Origin: Labrys wisconsinensis
GTDB taxonomy: Bacteria; Pseudomonadota; Alphaproteobacteria; Rhizobiales; Labraceae
DNA: 64,000 nucleotides
Direction of reading: 5' to 3'
Assembly: GCF_030814995.1 (NCBI RefSeq)
Contig: NZ_JAUSVX010000008.1
Location: 62,001 to 126,000 of the forward strand
The notes beneath the pieces were generated by a model, which was not told the DNA's origin, made no database searches, and worked only from the letters and a program-made list of their open reading frames with translations. The translations under genes were made by a program, and so were the position numbers. This document shows, one piece after another, positions 34,095 to 43,582 of the stretch (its first letter is position 1; every line of letters starts with the position of its first letter).

Positions 34095-35009
34095 TCACAG
34101 GCCGTTCTCGCGCAGCTTGCCGTCGAGGAATGTCTTGGCGCGCGGCACGTCGTCTTCCGACAGATGCTCGATGATCACCGGAATGTTCGGGTGCTTCTGA
34201 GCGAGCCGCCGGAGGTAGAGGTCGTAGTTGAGCGAGCCGAGGCCGGGGGCCGGCAGCTCGATCTCGCCGACGCCGCGGAAGGTGTGGCTCTCCAGCGCCT
34301 CCGCGTCGCCGATATCGGCGTGCTTCTCCGATTTGTCGTCGCCCGAGCGCTTGACGTCCTTGGCATGGGCGATGCGGATCTTGTCGCTCAGGGTGTCGAA
34401 CACCTGGTCGAGGATCCGGTCCATCCGGTCGATGTTGTGGGTCTCGAAATAGTTGGTCGGGTCCATCAGCAGGCCGAGGCCGGGATGGTCGACCTCCGCG
34501 AACATCCTGACCGTCTCCTCCACCGAGCCGACGACGTTGTTGACATAGGTCTCCAGGCAGAACACCGCGCCGTGGTCATAGGCGGTCTGGGCGAGGTCGG
34601 CGATGACCTTGCGGCACTCCTCGAAGCCCTCCTCGGTCTTGTTCCTGGGATGGTGCACCCAGTCGGACTCGGTGTTGAAGGTACCGGTCTCCGAGATCAC
34701 GTAGGGTGTGCCGAACAGGCGGGCGCTGCGGATGATCTCCTTGAGGTAGCCGACGCGCTTCTCGCGCTCGCCCCGGTCGGGATGCACGATGTTGGTGTAG
34801 CCGGAGACGCAGCAGATCGGCAGGTCGTGGTCGCGGAACGTGTCGCGCACCCGCTTGGCCTTCTCCTTGGTGATCGCACCGGCGGAGAGGTCGATATCCC
34901 TGAAATGCAGGTCGAGCTGCACCGTGTTGAAGCCCAGCGCGCGGATCTTCTGGGCCGTCTCCTCGAGGCCATAGGGGAAATAGCCCGTGAAAATGCCGGT
35001 CTGCATCAT
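34095..35009 (-). CDS. Sugar phosphate isomerase/epimerase, xylose-isomerase-like TIM barrel (MocC-like)
   Basis: A 304-residue AP-endonuclease-2 fold protein. It has LGFNTVQLDLHF near the N-terminus, a metal-site set with YVISETGTFN, VFCLETYVNNVVGS and GLLMDPTNYFETHN, and a late IRIAHAKDVKRS. IolE, IolI and MocC of inositol/rhizopine metabolism belong to this fold. The start (MMQTGIF) follows a GGGAGGAC ribosome site; two adjacent ATGs are possible. It is 33 bp downstream of the dehydrogenase gene in the same operon. Confidence 0.88.
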   Translation of the reverse strand: MMQTGIFTGYFPYGLEETAQKIRALGFNTVQLDLHFRDIDLSAGAITKEKAKRVRDTFRDHDLPICCVSGYTNIVHPDRGEREKRVGYLKEIIRSARLFGTPYVISETGTFNTESDWVHHPRNKTEEGFEECRKVIADLAQTAYDHGAVFCLETYVNNVVGSVEETVRMFAEVDHPGLGLLMDPTNYFETHNIDRMDRILDQVFDTLSDKIRIAHAKDVKRSGDDKSEKHADIGDAEALESHTFRGVGEIELPAPGLGSLNYDLYLRRLAQKHPNIPVIIEHLSEDDVPRAKTFLDGKLRENGL

Positions 35010-35042
35010 GATGTCGTGTCCTCCCTGGATGACGTCTGTCGG

Positions 35043-36131
35043 TCAGTTGGTCGGGATCTCGGCGAGCTTGACCGTGCGGCCCTCGCGGATCGAGCGATAG
35101 GCCGCCTCGACCAGGGCCACCGTCCGGACGTTGTCGGCGACCGAGAGCGCCGGCGGCTCGCCGGTCTTCACCGCGTGCTGGAGCTGCTCCATCACCCCGA
35201 TGAAGGCATGCGGGAACCACATGGTCTGCCAGGCCGGCGTCACCCATTGGCCGCCGGTGGTGCGGGCCGAGGCGTAGCTCAGCGTCGAGGCCGTGCCGGT
35301 CGGCCAGCCGATCGTGCCGCGGGCGACGCCGTCCGTGCCCTCGACGCGCCAGCTTATGTGCTGGTCGTCCTGATAGCCCTCCTGCCGGGGGCCGGACCAG
35401 ACGTCCTCCAGCGACACGGCCATCACGCCGGAGGGGAAGCGCAGGGTCGAGACGGTGATGCCGTCGGAATGGGGGAAGGCCGTGCGCGGATCCCGGCGGG
35501 TCAGCGTGGTGATCTCGTCGGGATCGCCGAACAGGAAGCGCAGCACGTCGAGATGGTGCACGCTCATGTTGGCGAGCGTCAGCCGGTCATAGTCCTGCAG
35601 GAACGTCTGCCAGTGCGGGATCGCGTGCATGTCGATCTGCGCGAAGACGACGTCGCCGAGCTCGCCCCGGTCGAGGATCTGCTTGAGCACGCGCATCGAC
35701 TGATCGTAGCGCATGTTCTGGTTGACCGAGAGGATCTTGCCGGCGGCCTCGGCCTCGTCGCGCAGGGCGATCGCCTCCTCCAGCGACAGCGCCAGCGGCT
35801 TTTGCGCCAGGATCGCCCTGACATGCGGCTGCTGCAGGGCGTGGCGGATCAGCGCCGGCTGCCGGTCCGGCGGAAAGGCGATGTCGACGATCTCGACCGC
35901 GCGGTCCTCGATCAGCTGCTCGGGCGTCCGGTGCACCGTCGAAATCTGCCAGCGCGCCGCCACCTGCTCGGCATGAGCTGGTGTGCGCGAGGCGATGGCC
36001 ACCACCGGGAAGCCGGCCTCCCGGTAGGCGGCCAGATGGCACTCGGCCATGATCATGCCGGCGCCGATGCAGCCGATGCCGTAGTCCCGCGTGCGGACGG
36101 CCACATCCGGCTCGAACGTCCTGCCTGTCAC
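35043..36131 (-). CDS. Gfo/Idh/MocA family NAD(P)-dependent dehydrogenase
   Basis: A 362-residue cytoplasmic oxidoreductase. The Rossmann N-terminus is YGIGCIGAGMIMAECHLAAYREAGFPVVAIASR. The family EKP motif appears as AQKPLAL (Lys kept, Glu replaced by Gln). The C-terminal domain has FAQIDMHAIPHWQTFLQDYD and SVHHLDVLRFLFGDPDEI with the conserved D-x-x-x-H-like pattern. It oxidises or reduces cyclitols or sugars. It starts with a GTG at 36131 behind GGGAGGAT and is the first gene of the leftward operon, downstream of the promoter at 36206-36234. Confidence 0.92.
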   Translation of the reverse strand: MTGRTFEPDVAVRTRDYGIGCIGAGMIMAECHLAAYREAGFPVVAIASRTPAHAEQVAARWQISTVHRTPEQLIEDRAVEIVDIAFPPDRQPALIRHALQQPHVRAILAQKPLALSLEEAIALRDEAEAAGKILSVNQNMRYDQSMRVLKQILDRGELGDVVFAQIDMHAIPHWQTFLQDYDRLTLANMSVHHLDVLRFLFGDPDEITTLTRRDPRTAFPHSDGITVSTLRFPSGVMAVSLEDVWSGPRQEGYQDDQHISWRVEGTDGVARGTIGWPTGTASTLSYASARTTGGQWVTPAWQTMWFPHAFIGVMEQLQHAVKTGEPPALSVADNVRTVALVEAAYRSIREGRTVKLAEIPTN

Positions 36132-36205
36132 CCGATCCTCCCGAACCCTGTGCGCCGGCAGTCCTGCGGCCGGCAGCGGGCTGGCTCGACCCAGCTTCTA
36201 TGATC

Positions 36206-36259
36206 GATATTGACGTTTCCAGGAAGTCTGTCAACATCAGAAGACATCAAAATACATCA
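36206..36259 (-). promoter_or_regulatory. Promoter/operator of the moc-like operon
   Basis: On the minus strand, TTGACA (36229-36234) and AATATC (36206-36211) are 17 bp apart. An inverted repeat GATATTGAC (36206-36214) / GTCAACATC (36230-36238), 8 of 9 matching, covers both elements. That fits an operator for the divergent LacI-type regulator. Just upstream of the -35, ACATCA occurs three times with an exact 10-bp period (36234, 36244, 36254). The rest of the 328-bp gap holds nothing else I can name. Confidence 0.5.
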
Positions 36260-36459
36260 TTCCAGCCAAAAAGAGGCTTGAACGCAGGATGCCGATCAGG
36301 ACGCAGAGATGGGGATCGCAGGGCGCGCGGCGGCCCAGGCGCCTTGCACCGGGCGGGCGCTGGACCCATCATTTCGCATCAGAATCGCTTGAGGCGGGTT
36401 CGGGCCCTTTCGTCCGCATCGCCTCCGGGCGAAACCCGCCAGGCCCGGAGTGAACGACG

Positions 36460-37491
36460 GTGCGGTCCACCCTGATCGATGTCGCGCGTGAAGCCGGCGT
36501 GTCGCCGGCCACGGTCGACCGCGTCCTCAACAACCGCTCCGGCGTGCGCTCGCGCACCCGCGAGATCGTGGTCGAGACCGCCCGGCGGCTCGGCTATCTC
36601 GCGGCCTCCGCCGACGGGCCGGCGGCCGGCCGCCCGGTCGATGAGGAGGCGATCCGGCTGGATTTCGTGCTTCCCGCCGGCACCAACACCTTCATCAAGA
36701 TGCTGCACCGCCAGATCGAGCTGCAGGCCGCGAGCCGGCCGGAGGTCGACGTCCGCATCTGGTCGCTCGAAGGCTTCAACCCCGACCGCCTCGCCGGCGT
36801 GCTGCAGGACCTGCACGGCCGGACCCGGGGGGTCGGCGTCATCGCCCTCGACCATCCCACGGTGCGCGAGGCGATCCGCTCCCTGTCGGCCGAGAACGTC
36901 AAGGTCGTCACCCTCGCCTCCGACATCCTGCACGTGCCGCGCGTCGCCTATATCGGCATCGACAACCGGGCCGCCGGCCGGCTCGCCGGCTATCTCGTCG
37001 GCCGCTTCATGGGGGCGAGCCGCTCCGGCAAGGTGGCGCTGCTGGCCGGATCGCTGTCCTATCGCGGCCATGAGGAGCGCGAGATGGGCTTCCGGCACAT
37101 CCTGGCGGAGGAGGGCTCGGGCCTGGAGATCGTCGAGCTGCGCGAGATGGGCGACGACCGCGAGCGGGCCTATTCGGAAGCCGCGGCCCTGCTCGACCGG
37201 CACGCGGACCTCGCCGCCATCTACAATATCGGCGCCGGCAACACCGGCATCGCCCGGGCGCTGAAGGAGCGCGGCCGCGAGCACGCCGTGGTCTTCATCG
37301 GCCACGAGGTCACCAAGGAGACCAAGCCGCTGCTGCTCGACGGCACGCTCGACGCGGTGATCGACCAGAACCCGCGCGTCGAGGCGCGCGAAGCCCTCAA
37401 CCTCCTGACGCAGGCGGTGAAGGGCCTGGCGCTCGACTATCACCCGCCGCGGCTGCAGGTGGTCTTCAGGGAGAACATTCCGGAGAGCTGA
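36460..37491 (+). CDS. LacI family transcriptional regulator
   Basis: A 343-residue repressor-type regulator. The N-terminal helix-turn-helix is TLIDVAREAGVSPATVDRVLN with hinge NNRSGVRSRTREIV. The rest is a periplasmic-binding-protein-like effector domain (LDFVLPAGTNTFIKMLHRQIE, VGVIALDHPTVREAI, YIGIDNRAAGRLAGYLVGRFMG). The start is the GTG at 36460, giving the normal HTH position. It is divergent from the moc-like operon and most likely controls it in response to the imported compound or a metabolite. Confidence 0.94.
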   Translation: MRSTLIDVAREAGVSPATVDRVLNNRSGVRSRTREIVVETARRLGYLAASADGPAAGRPVDEEAIRLDFVLPAGTNTFIKMLHRQIELQAASRPEVDVRIWSLEGFNPDRLAGVLQDLHGRTRGVGVIALDHPTVREAIRSLSAENVKVVTLASDILHVPRVAYIGIDNRAAGRLAGYLVGRFMGASRSGKVALLAGSLSYRGHEEREMGFRHILAEEGSGLEIVELREMGDDRERAYSEAAALLDRHADLAAIYNIGAGNTGIARALKERGREHAVVFIGHEVTKETKPLLLDGTLDAVIDQNPRVEAREALNLLTQAVKGLALDYHPPRLQVVFRENIPES

Positions 37492-37510
37492 CGCAGCCCG
37501 GCGGCCGCGC

Positions 37511-38893
37511 CTATTGCTGCGGCGCGTTCTGGGCGCTCTCCCAGCTGGAGAAGGCGTCGTTGAAGGCCCGGTCGCCGGGCACGCCCTTCTCCAGCGTCAG
37601 GATGGCGCGGCGGCCATTGTCGTAGAGCAGCGGCATGTCGATCCATTCCCGCTCCTTGAGGAGCTGGGCGTTGCGGCCCTTGTCGGCCGGCGCGTCGGAG
37701 AGGCCGACCAGGAAGAAGCCGTTCGTCACCTTCACCGAGAGGCCCGCCAGCGGCTGCCCGCGTTGCTGCGCCGTCGGCTTCATCAGCACGCCCGGGATGT
37801 TGGAGATGCCGCCATTGGGGAAATCCGGCGGGACCACGAACTGGATCTCCAGCGTGTGCGTCGCCGGCAGGGCCGGATCGATGTTGCGGCGCAGGGTGAT
37901 CGTCGCCTTGAGCTTGCGCTCGGGAATGTCGAGATCGCCCTTGATGGCGGTGTCGATCGGCGCGTTGGTGCCGCTGGACACGGATTCGGTGCGCCAAGTC
38001 ACCGTCCCCTGGAAGGCCTGGCCGCGGTTGGGGCTGTCCGGCTGCTCCTCGTAGAGGATGGCGCTCTGGGCGACGACCGTGCCGCTCTGCGCCGCCGGCG
38101 CCAGCGGCTGGGCCGCGCTCGAGGCGGGCGTCTCGGCGGGAGCCGGCACGGCCGCCTGCTGCTGCGGCGGGGGCGCCGGCGTCGGGGCCGGCGCGGCCGG
38201 CTGGGCGGTCGCGGGTGCCCCCAGGCGCTCGGTCATCTTGCCGCTGGCGGCCATCTTGTCGGGTTCCGCGACGGCCCGGGTGGGCACGGCCTGGGCCGGC
38301 GGCTGCAAGGCCTCGTCGGTATCGCGGCTGAACATCGTCACCGCGCCGCCGGCAACGAGGATCAGGACCAGGGCGGCGCCGCCGAGGATGGCGAAGCGCT
38401 TGTTGCGACCGTCGGTCGCCACCGACCGGCGCGGCGCCGGCGGGCGCGAGCCATTGCCGCGCGAGCCGTTCGGCCGGCGCGCCATCGGCGCGATCGGCTC
38501 GTCCGCCTCCGGCGGCGCATGATCGCCCGGCTCGGCCTCGGGCGCGCCGCGGCGCTCGTCCAGGCGCTCCGGCGGCGGGGCCGGCGCGGGAGCCTGGGGG
38601 CGCGAGCCCAGCACCCGCTCGGCCGTCTCCGGACGCAGCATGTCGGTCTCGATGCGCCGGATCGCATCCTCGAGCAGCAGGCGCTCCTTGGTGATCTGGG
38701 TCTCCGTCAGCGCCGGGTCGGCGCTGCGCAGCTGCTTGAGCAGCGCAGCGCGCGCCTTGTCATACAGCGCCCGGCGCGCATCGAGCGTGTTCGGCGAGAG
38801 TTTCTGCACCGCGCGCTGGATGGGAGGGAAATAGTCCGTCGACAAGGCTGGCAACTCGGGTTCTGCGGAGTAGGCCGTCCGCTTAGGCGTCAA
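37511..38893 (-). CDS. Conserved membrane protein with long Pro/Ala-rich linkers, 460 aa
   Basis: Unknown function. A helical N-terminal region with IQRAVQKLSPNTLDARRALYDKARAALLKQLR and an ITKERLLLEDAIRRIE segment is followed by a charged linker. One membrane helix follows (FAILGGAALVLILVAGGAVTMF, about residues 168-189), then a Pro/Ala/Gln-rich linker and a periplasmic C-terminal domain from about 265. The only start in reach is TTG at 38893 (MTPKRTAYSAEP), with a weak ribosome site. It lies downstream of purA on the same strand, an arrangement often seen in Rhizobiales. Confidence 0.75.
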   Translation of the reverse strand: MTPKRTAYSAEPELPALSTDYFPPIQRAVQKLSPNTLDARRALYDKARAALLKQLRSADPALTETQITKERLLLEDAIRRIETDMLRPETAERVLGSRPQAPAPAPPPERLDERRGAPEAEPGDHAPPEADEPIAPMARRPNGSRGNGSRPPAPRRSVATDGRNKRFAILGGAALVLILVAGGAVTMFSRDTDEALQPPAQAVPTRAVAEPDKMAASGKMTERLGAPATAQPAAPAPTPAPPPQQQAAVPAPAETPASSAAQPLAPAAQSGTVVAQSAILYEEQPDSPNRGQAFQGTVTWRTESVSSGTNAPIDTAIKGDLDIPERKLKATITLRRNIDPALPATHTLEIQFVVPPDFPNGGISNIPGVLMKPTAQQRGQPLAGLSVKVTNGFFLVGLSDAPADKGRNAQLLKEREWIDMPLLYDNGRRAILTLEKGVPGDRAFNDAFSSWESAQNAPQQ

Positions 38894-38979
38894 ATTCGTC
38901 GGGACTGAGACGCTGCGATGGCAATGCGCTGCCAGCCTGGAGGCTGCCGCGATCCGTCGCGCGGGTCACGGCAGCCCTC

Positions 38980-40269
<1,290 letters not shown>

Positions 40270-40296
40270 GGCTTCCTCCTCGGGCTCGCAGACGCG

Positions 40297-40330
40297 ACAA
40301 AGCCCGGCGCGAAAACCGGCCGGGCTTTGT
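40297..40330 (-). terminator. Hairpin between the creatininase-family gene and purA
   Basis: ACAAAGCCCGGC and its exact reverse complement, separated by a 10-bp loop. It lies after the stop of the gene at 40427 (read leftward) and before purA. There is only a short T-rich end, so termination may be partial. Confidence 0.55.
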
Positions 40331-40426
40331 GGTCAAATACCGGATCGGGCGTGGGGAGTAAACCCTTTCGGGCCTTCCGACACCGTCCGGGCCCCGAGAA
40401 TGGCGGTTTTCGCGCCGGTCGCCGTC

Positions 40427-41236
40427 TCAGCCGAGCGGCCCGGTCTCGAGCCGCGCCAGCTCGAAGCTGTGGATGTCGGCCAGGAGCTCGATGAAGGCGG
40501 CGGCGCCGAAATCGGCGGCGGCGGCGCCGGCCTCGCGCGTCGCCTTGCCGGCGTCCCCGGCGGCGCCGGCGGCATGGAGGTCCTGCGCCATCCAGCCGAA
40601 GCCGGCGGGGCGGCCGGTCCTGAGATGGCGGAAGGTCTGCTCCATCTCGTAGGTCACGGGGCGAAAGTCGCGTGCCTCCTGCGTCTTCACCGTGTCGGGC
40701 CGGAACTCCAGCATCAGCGCCGTCTCGATCTCGCCGGCATGGATGCCGAGCCGCGTCTCGTCCGCCGGGAACAGGCCGTCGGGATAGCCGAACATGTGCC
40801 AGGAGGTGAAGGCGGCGAGCATGCCGTGGCGCACGCGCAATTCGCGCGCCACCACGTCCATGACCGCCATGTTGCCGCCGTGGGAATTGACGATCAGCAG
40901 CTTGCGCACCCCGGCGCGATGGACGCTCTCGCCGATCTCGACCCAGGCGCGGATCGCCGTCTCGGCCGAGATGGTGAGCGTGCCGGGGAAAGCGAGGTGC
41001 TCGTTCGACTTGCCGATGGTCTGGATCGGCAGGAAGGTCGCGGGGATCTCCTCGGGCACCAGCGGGATCACCCGGTCGAGATAGCCCTGCATGATCATGC
41101 TGTCGACGCCGACGGGCAGGTGCGGCCCGTGCTGCTCGACCGCGGCGATCGGCAGCACCGCGATCCAGGACGCGGCGTCGCCGGCGCGGAAGTCCTCGGT
41201 GGTCATCTCGAACCAGTGGCGGCGGGGCAGGGGCAT
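40427..41236 (-). CDS. Creatininase family amidohydrolase
   Basis: A 269-residue metal-dependent hydrolase of the creatininase superfamily (creatinine, formamide or MftE-like substrates). Metal ligands are visible in AVEQHGPHLPVGVDSM (E-x-H and Asp, near residues 34-49), NSHGGN and IHAGEIETALML. The ATG at 41236 is chosen (MPLPRRHWFEM); the frame is open further upstream into the MFS gene. Both are on the minus strand with a 74-bp gap and may be co-transcribed. True substrate unknown. Confidence 0.88.
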   Translation of the reverse strand: MPLPRRHWFEMTTEDFRAGDAASWIAVLPIAAVEQHGPHLPVGVDSMIMQGYLDRVIPLVPEEIPATFLPIQTIGKSNEHLAFPGTLTISAETAIRAWVEIGESVHRAGVRKLLIVNSHGGNMAVMDVVARELRVRHGMLAAFTSWHMFGYPDGLFPADETRLGIHAGEIETALMLEFRPDTVKTQEARDFRPVTYEMEQTFRHLRTGRPAGFGWMAQDLHAAGAAGDAGKATREAGAAAADFGAAAFIELLADIHSFELARLETGPLG

Positions 41237-41310
41237 GGCGGGATCCGGGTTGTCGCGATGGTTCCCGTCTACGCCCAAAGCGGAGGCCCGCAAAGACCTG
41301 CGCCGCCGGC

Positions 41311-42615
41311 TCAGCCGCGCCCCGCAGCCAGCAGCCAGAGGCCGATGCCGCAGCCGAGCGCGCAGAGCGCCAGCACGTAGTAGAGATGCGCCAGCGGATT
41401 GACGGCCATCAGCAGCGGCACCACCAGCGGTGTCAGGCCGCCGAACACGGCATAGGCGACGTTGTAGGAGAAGGAGACGCCAGTGAAGCGCACCGCCGCG
41501 GGGAAGGCGCGGACCATGACGAAGGGCACGCCGCCGACCACGCCGACGCACAGGCCCGTGAGGCCGTAGAGCGGGCCGAGCAGCGCCGGCTCGGCGCCGA
41601 CGCGCGTGTAGAACAGGAAGACCGCCGCGGCCAGCAGGAGGCAGCCCGCCAGGAAGAAGCGTCCGGCGCCGATCCGGTCGATCAGCGCGCCGGCGAGAAT
41701 GCAGCCGATGGTAAGGCCGATGGTGGCGACGCTGTTGGCGGCGAGCGCTGCCGGCAGCGGGATGCCCTGCTTCTGCAGGAGCGCCGGCGTCATCAGGATG
41801 ACCACCACGATGGCGGCCGAGAGCAGCCAGGTCAGCAGGATCGACAGCACCACCGCGCCGCGATGGCCGCGCAGCACCGTCTTGAGCGGCAGCTCGGCGG
41901 CCAGGGCCTTGCGCTGCTGGATCTCGCGGAAGATCGGCGTTTCCTCCAGGAGACGCCGCAGCTGCACCGAGGCGAGGCCGAACACGCCGCCGAGGAGGAA
42001 GGGCAGCCGCCAGGCCCAGGCGGCGATCCCGGCCGGGGCGAAGGCGGCGTTGACGGCGCCCGCGACCAGGGAGCCGAGCAGGATGCCGACCGTCAGCCCG
42101 GCCGTCAGCACGCCGCAGGCAAAGCCGACGCGCCGGGCCGGCACGTGCTCGGCCACGAACACCCAGGCGCCCGGCACCTCGCCGCCGATCGCCGCGCCCT
42201 GGACGATGCGCAGGAGCACGAGCGCGACAGGGGCCAGCGCGCCGGCCGTGGCATAGGTCGGCAGCAGGCCCATGCCGAGCGTCGAGACGGCCATGAGGAA
42301 GATCGAGAGCGTGAACATGCGCTTGCGGCCGGCGACGTCGCCGAAATGCGCCATGACGATGCCGCCGAGCGGACGCACGAAATACCCGACCGCGAAGACT
42401 CCGAAGGTCTGCACCTGGCGCAGCCAGTCGGGACTGTCGGGCGGGAAGAACAACTGCCCGATCATGGTGGCGAAGAAGACATAGATGATGAAGTCGTAGA
42501 ACTCGAGCGCGCCGCCGAGCGCGGCCAGGGCGAGGGTGCGGTAGTCGGCGGCGGCGAGCGGCCGGTTCGGCAGGAGATCCGCCGCGATCGCGTCGGTCAC
42601 ATCGGTTGATGCCAT
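41311..42615 (-). CDS. MFS transporter, metabolite:H+ symporter (MHS) type
   Basis: A 434-residue 12-helix transporter. The MHS pattern is clear: LALAALGGALEFYDFIIYVFFA in helix 1, a YFVRPLGGIVMAHFGDVAGRKRM loop 2-3 signature and GLLPTYATAGALAPVALVLLRIVQGAAIGGEVPGA. The central loop carries LEETPIFREIQQRKALA. Such proteins take up organic acids, betaines or shikimate. The start at 42615 (MASTDV) was chosen over a longer frame through the intergenic region. It lies upstream of the creatininase-family gene and may feed it. Confidence 0.93.
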   Translation of the reverse strand: MASTDVTDAIAADLLPNRPLAAADYRTLALAALGGALEFYDFIIYVFFATMIGQLFFPPDSPDWLRQVQTFGVFAVGYFVRPLGGIVMAHFGDVAGRKRMFTLSIFLMAVSTLGMGLLPTYATAGALAPVALVLLRIVQGAAIGGEVPGAWVFVAEHVPARRVGFACGVLTAGLTVGILLGSLVAGAVNAAFAPAGIAAWAWRLPFLLGGVFGLASVQLRRLLEETPIFREIQQRKALAAELPLKTVLRGHRGAVVLSILLTWLLSAAIVVVILMTPALLQKQGIPLPAALAANSVATIGLTIGCILAGALIDRIGAGRFFLAGCLLLAAAVFLFYTRVGAEPALLGPLYGLTGLCVGVVGGVPFVMVRAFPAAVRFTGVSFSYNVAYAVFGGLTPLVVPLLMAVNPLAHLYYVLALCALGCGIGLWLLAAGRG

Positions 42616-42786
42616 GGCATTCGCCCCCCCGTCGGCGTCGATGAGCGCGTCGTCGCCCGCCGCCTGTTTTGCAGAATTTGCCGGACCTGCCCAGGGCCGG
42701 GCGGCGGTTCCCGCCGGAGGCCCTCGCCTCGGACCCTGGACGATGCTAGGCAATCGTTTCCCTCCCGTCGCCCGCCGAGTCTTCCC

Positions 42787-43551
42787 ATGCTCTCCGATCC
42801 GCTGTTCTGGCTCGTCGCCGTCGTGGCCGTGACGGTGGTCGGCATCTCCAAGGGCGGCTTTGCCGGCCTCGGCGTGCTTGGCGTGCCGGTGCTGGCGGTG
42901 GTGGTGCCGTCGCCGGTCAAGGCCGCGGCGATCCTTCTGCCGATCCTGGTGCTGCAGGACTGGGTGTCGCTCCTGTCCTATCGCCGCTCGGTCGACCGGC
43001 GGGTGCTGCTGGTGCCGCTCGCCGGCGCGCTGGCGGGGACGCTCGCCGGCTATCTCCTCGCGGCCACGATCCAGGACGGCCATGTGCGGCTGGTCGTCGG
43101 CGTCATCGCCCTCGCCTTCGCCGCCAACTGGTGGATCGGCGTGGTGCAGAAGCGTGCCGAGGGGCCGAAGCCCGGCGATGGCGCCGGCCTGTTCTGGGGC
43201 CTCGTCGCCGGCTTCACCTCCTTCGTCAGCCATGCCGGCGGGCCGCCCTACCAGATCTATTCGCTGCCGCAGCGGCTGAAGCCCGAGCTGCTGGCGGGGA
43301 CCACCGCCTGGTTCTTCGCCATCGTCAACCTGATGAAGGTCGTGCCCTATTTCGTGCTCGGCCAGTTCTCGCGCGAGAACCTCACCATCTCGGCGGCGCT
43401 GGCGCCCGTCGCCGTGGTCACCACCATCTTCGGCGTCTGGCTGGTGCGTCGCGCCGACACGACGCGCTTCTACCGCATCATCTACGCCCTCCTGGTGGTG
43501 GTCGGGCTCGACCTGATCTGGGAGGGCGCGCGCAGCACCTTCGGGCTCTGA
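42787..43551 (+). CDS. TauE/SafE (TSUP) family sulfite/organosulfur exporter-like permease
   Basis: A 254-residue membrane protein with about eight helices in two repeats. It opens with LFWLVAVVAVTVVGISKGGFAG and a second SHAGGPPYQIYSLPQRLKPEL motif; GISKGGFAG and SHAGGP are the TSUP signatures. The substrate is probably a sulfur oxyanion or organic acid. Divergent from the MFS gene, with 171 bp between starts; convergent with the TadG-like gene. Confidence 0.93.
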   Translation: MLSDPLFWLVAVVAVTVVGISKGGFAGLGVLGVPVLAVVVPSPVKAAAILLPILVLQDWVSLLSYRRSVDRRVLLVPLAGALAGTLAGYLLAATIQDGHVRLVVGVIALAFAANWWIGVVQKRAEGPKPGDGAGLFWGLVAGFTSFVSHAGGPPYQIYSLPQRLKPELLAGTTAWFFAIVNLMKVVPYFVLGQFSRENLTISAALAPVAVVTTIFGVWLVRRADTTRFYRIIYALLVVVGLDLIWEGARSTFGL

Positions 43552-43582
43552 CCGGATCCGCCCGCCGGTCCGCGCCGGCGCG

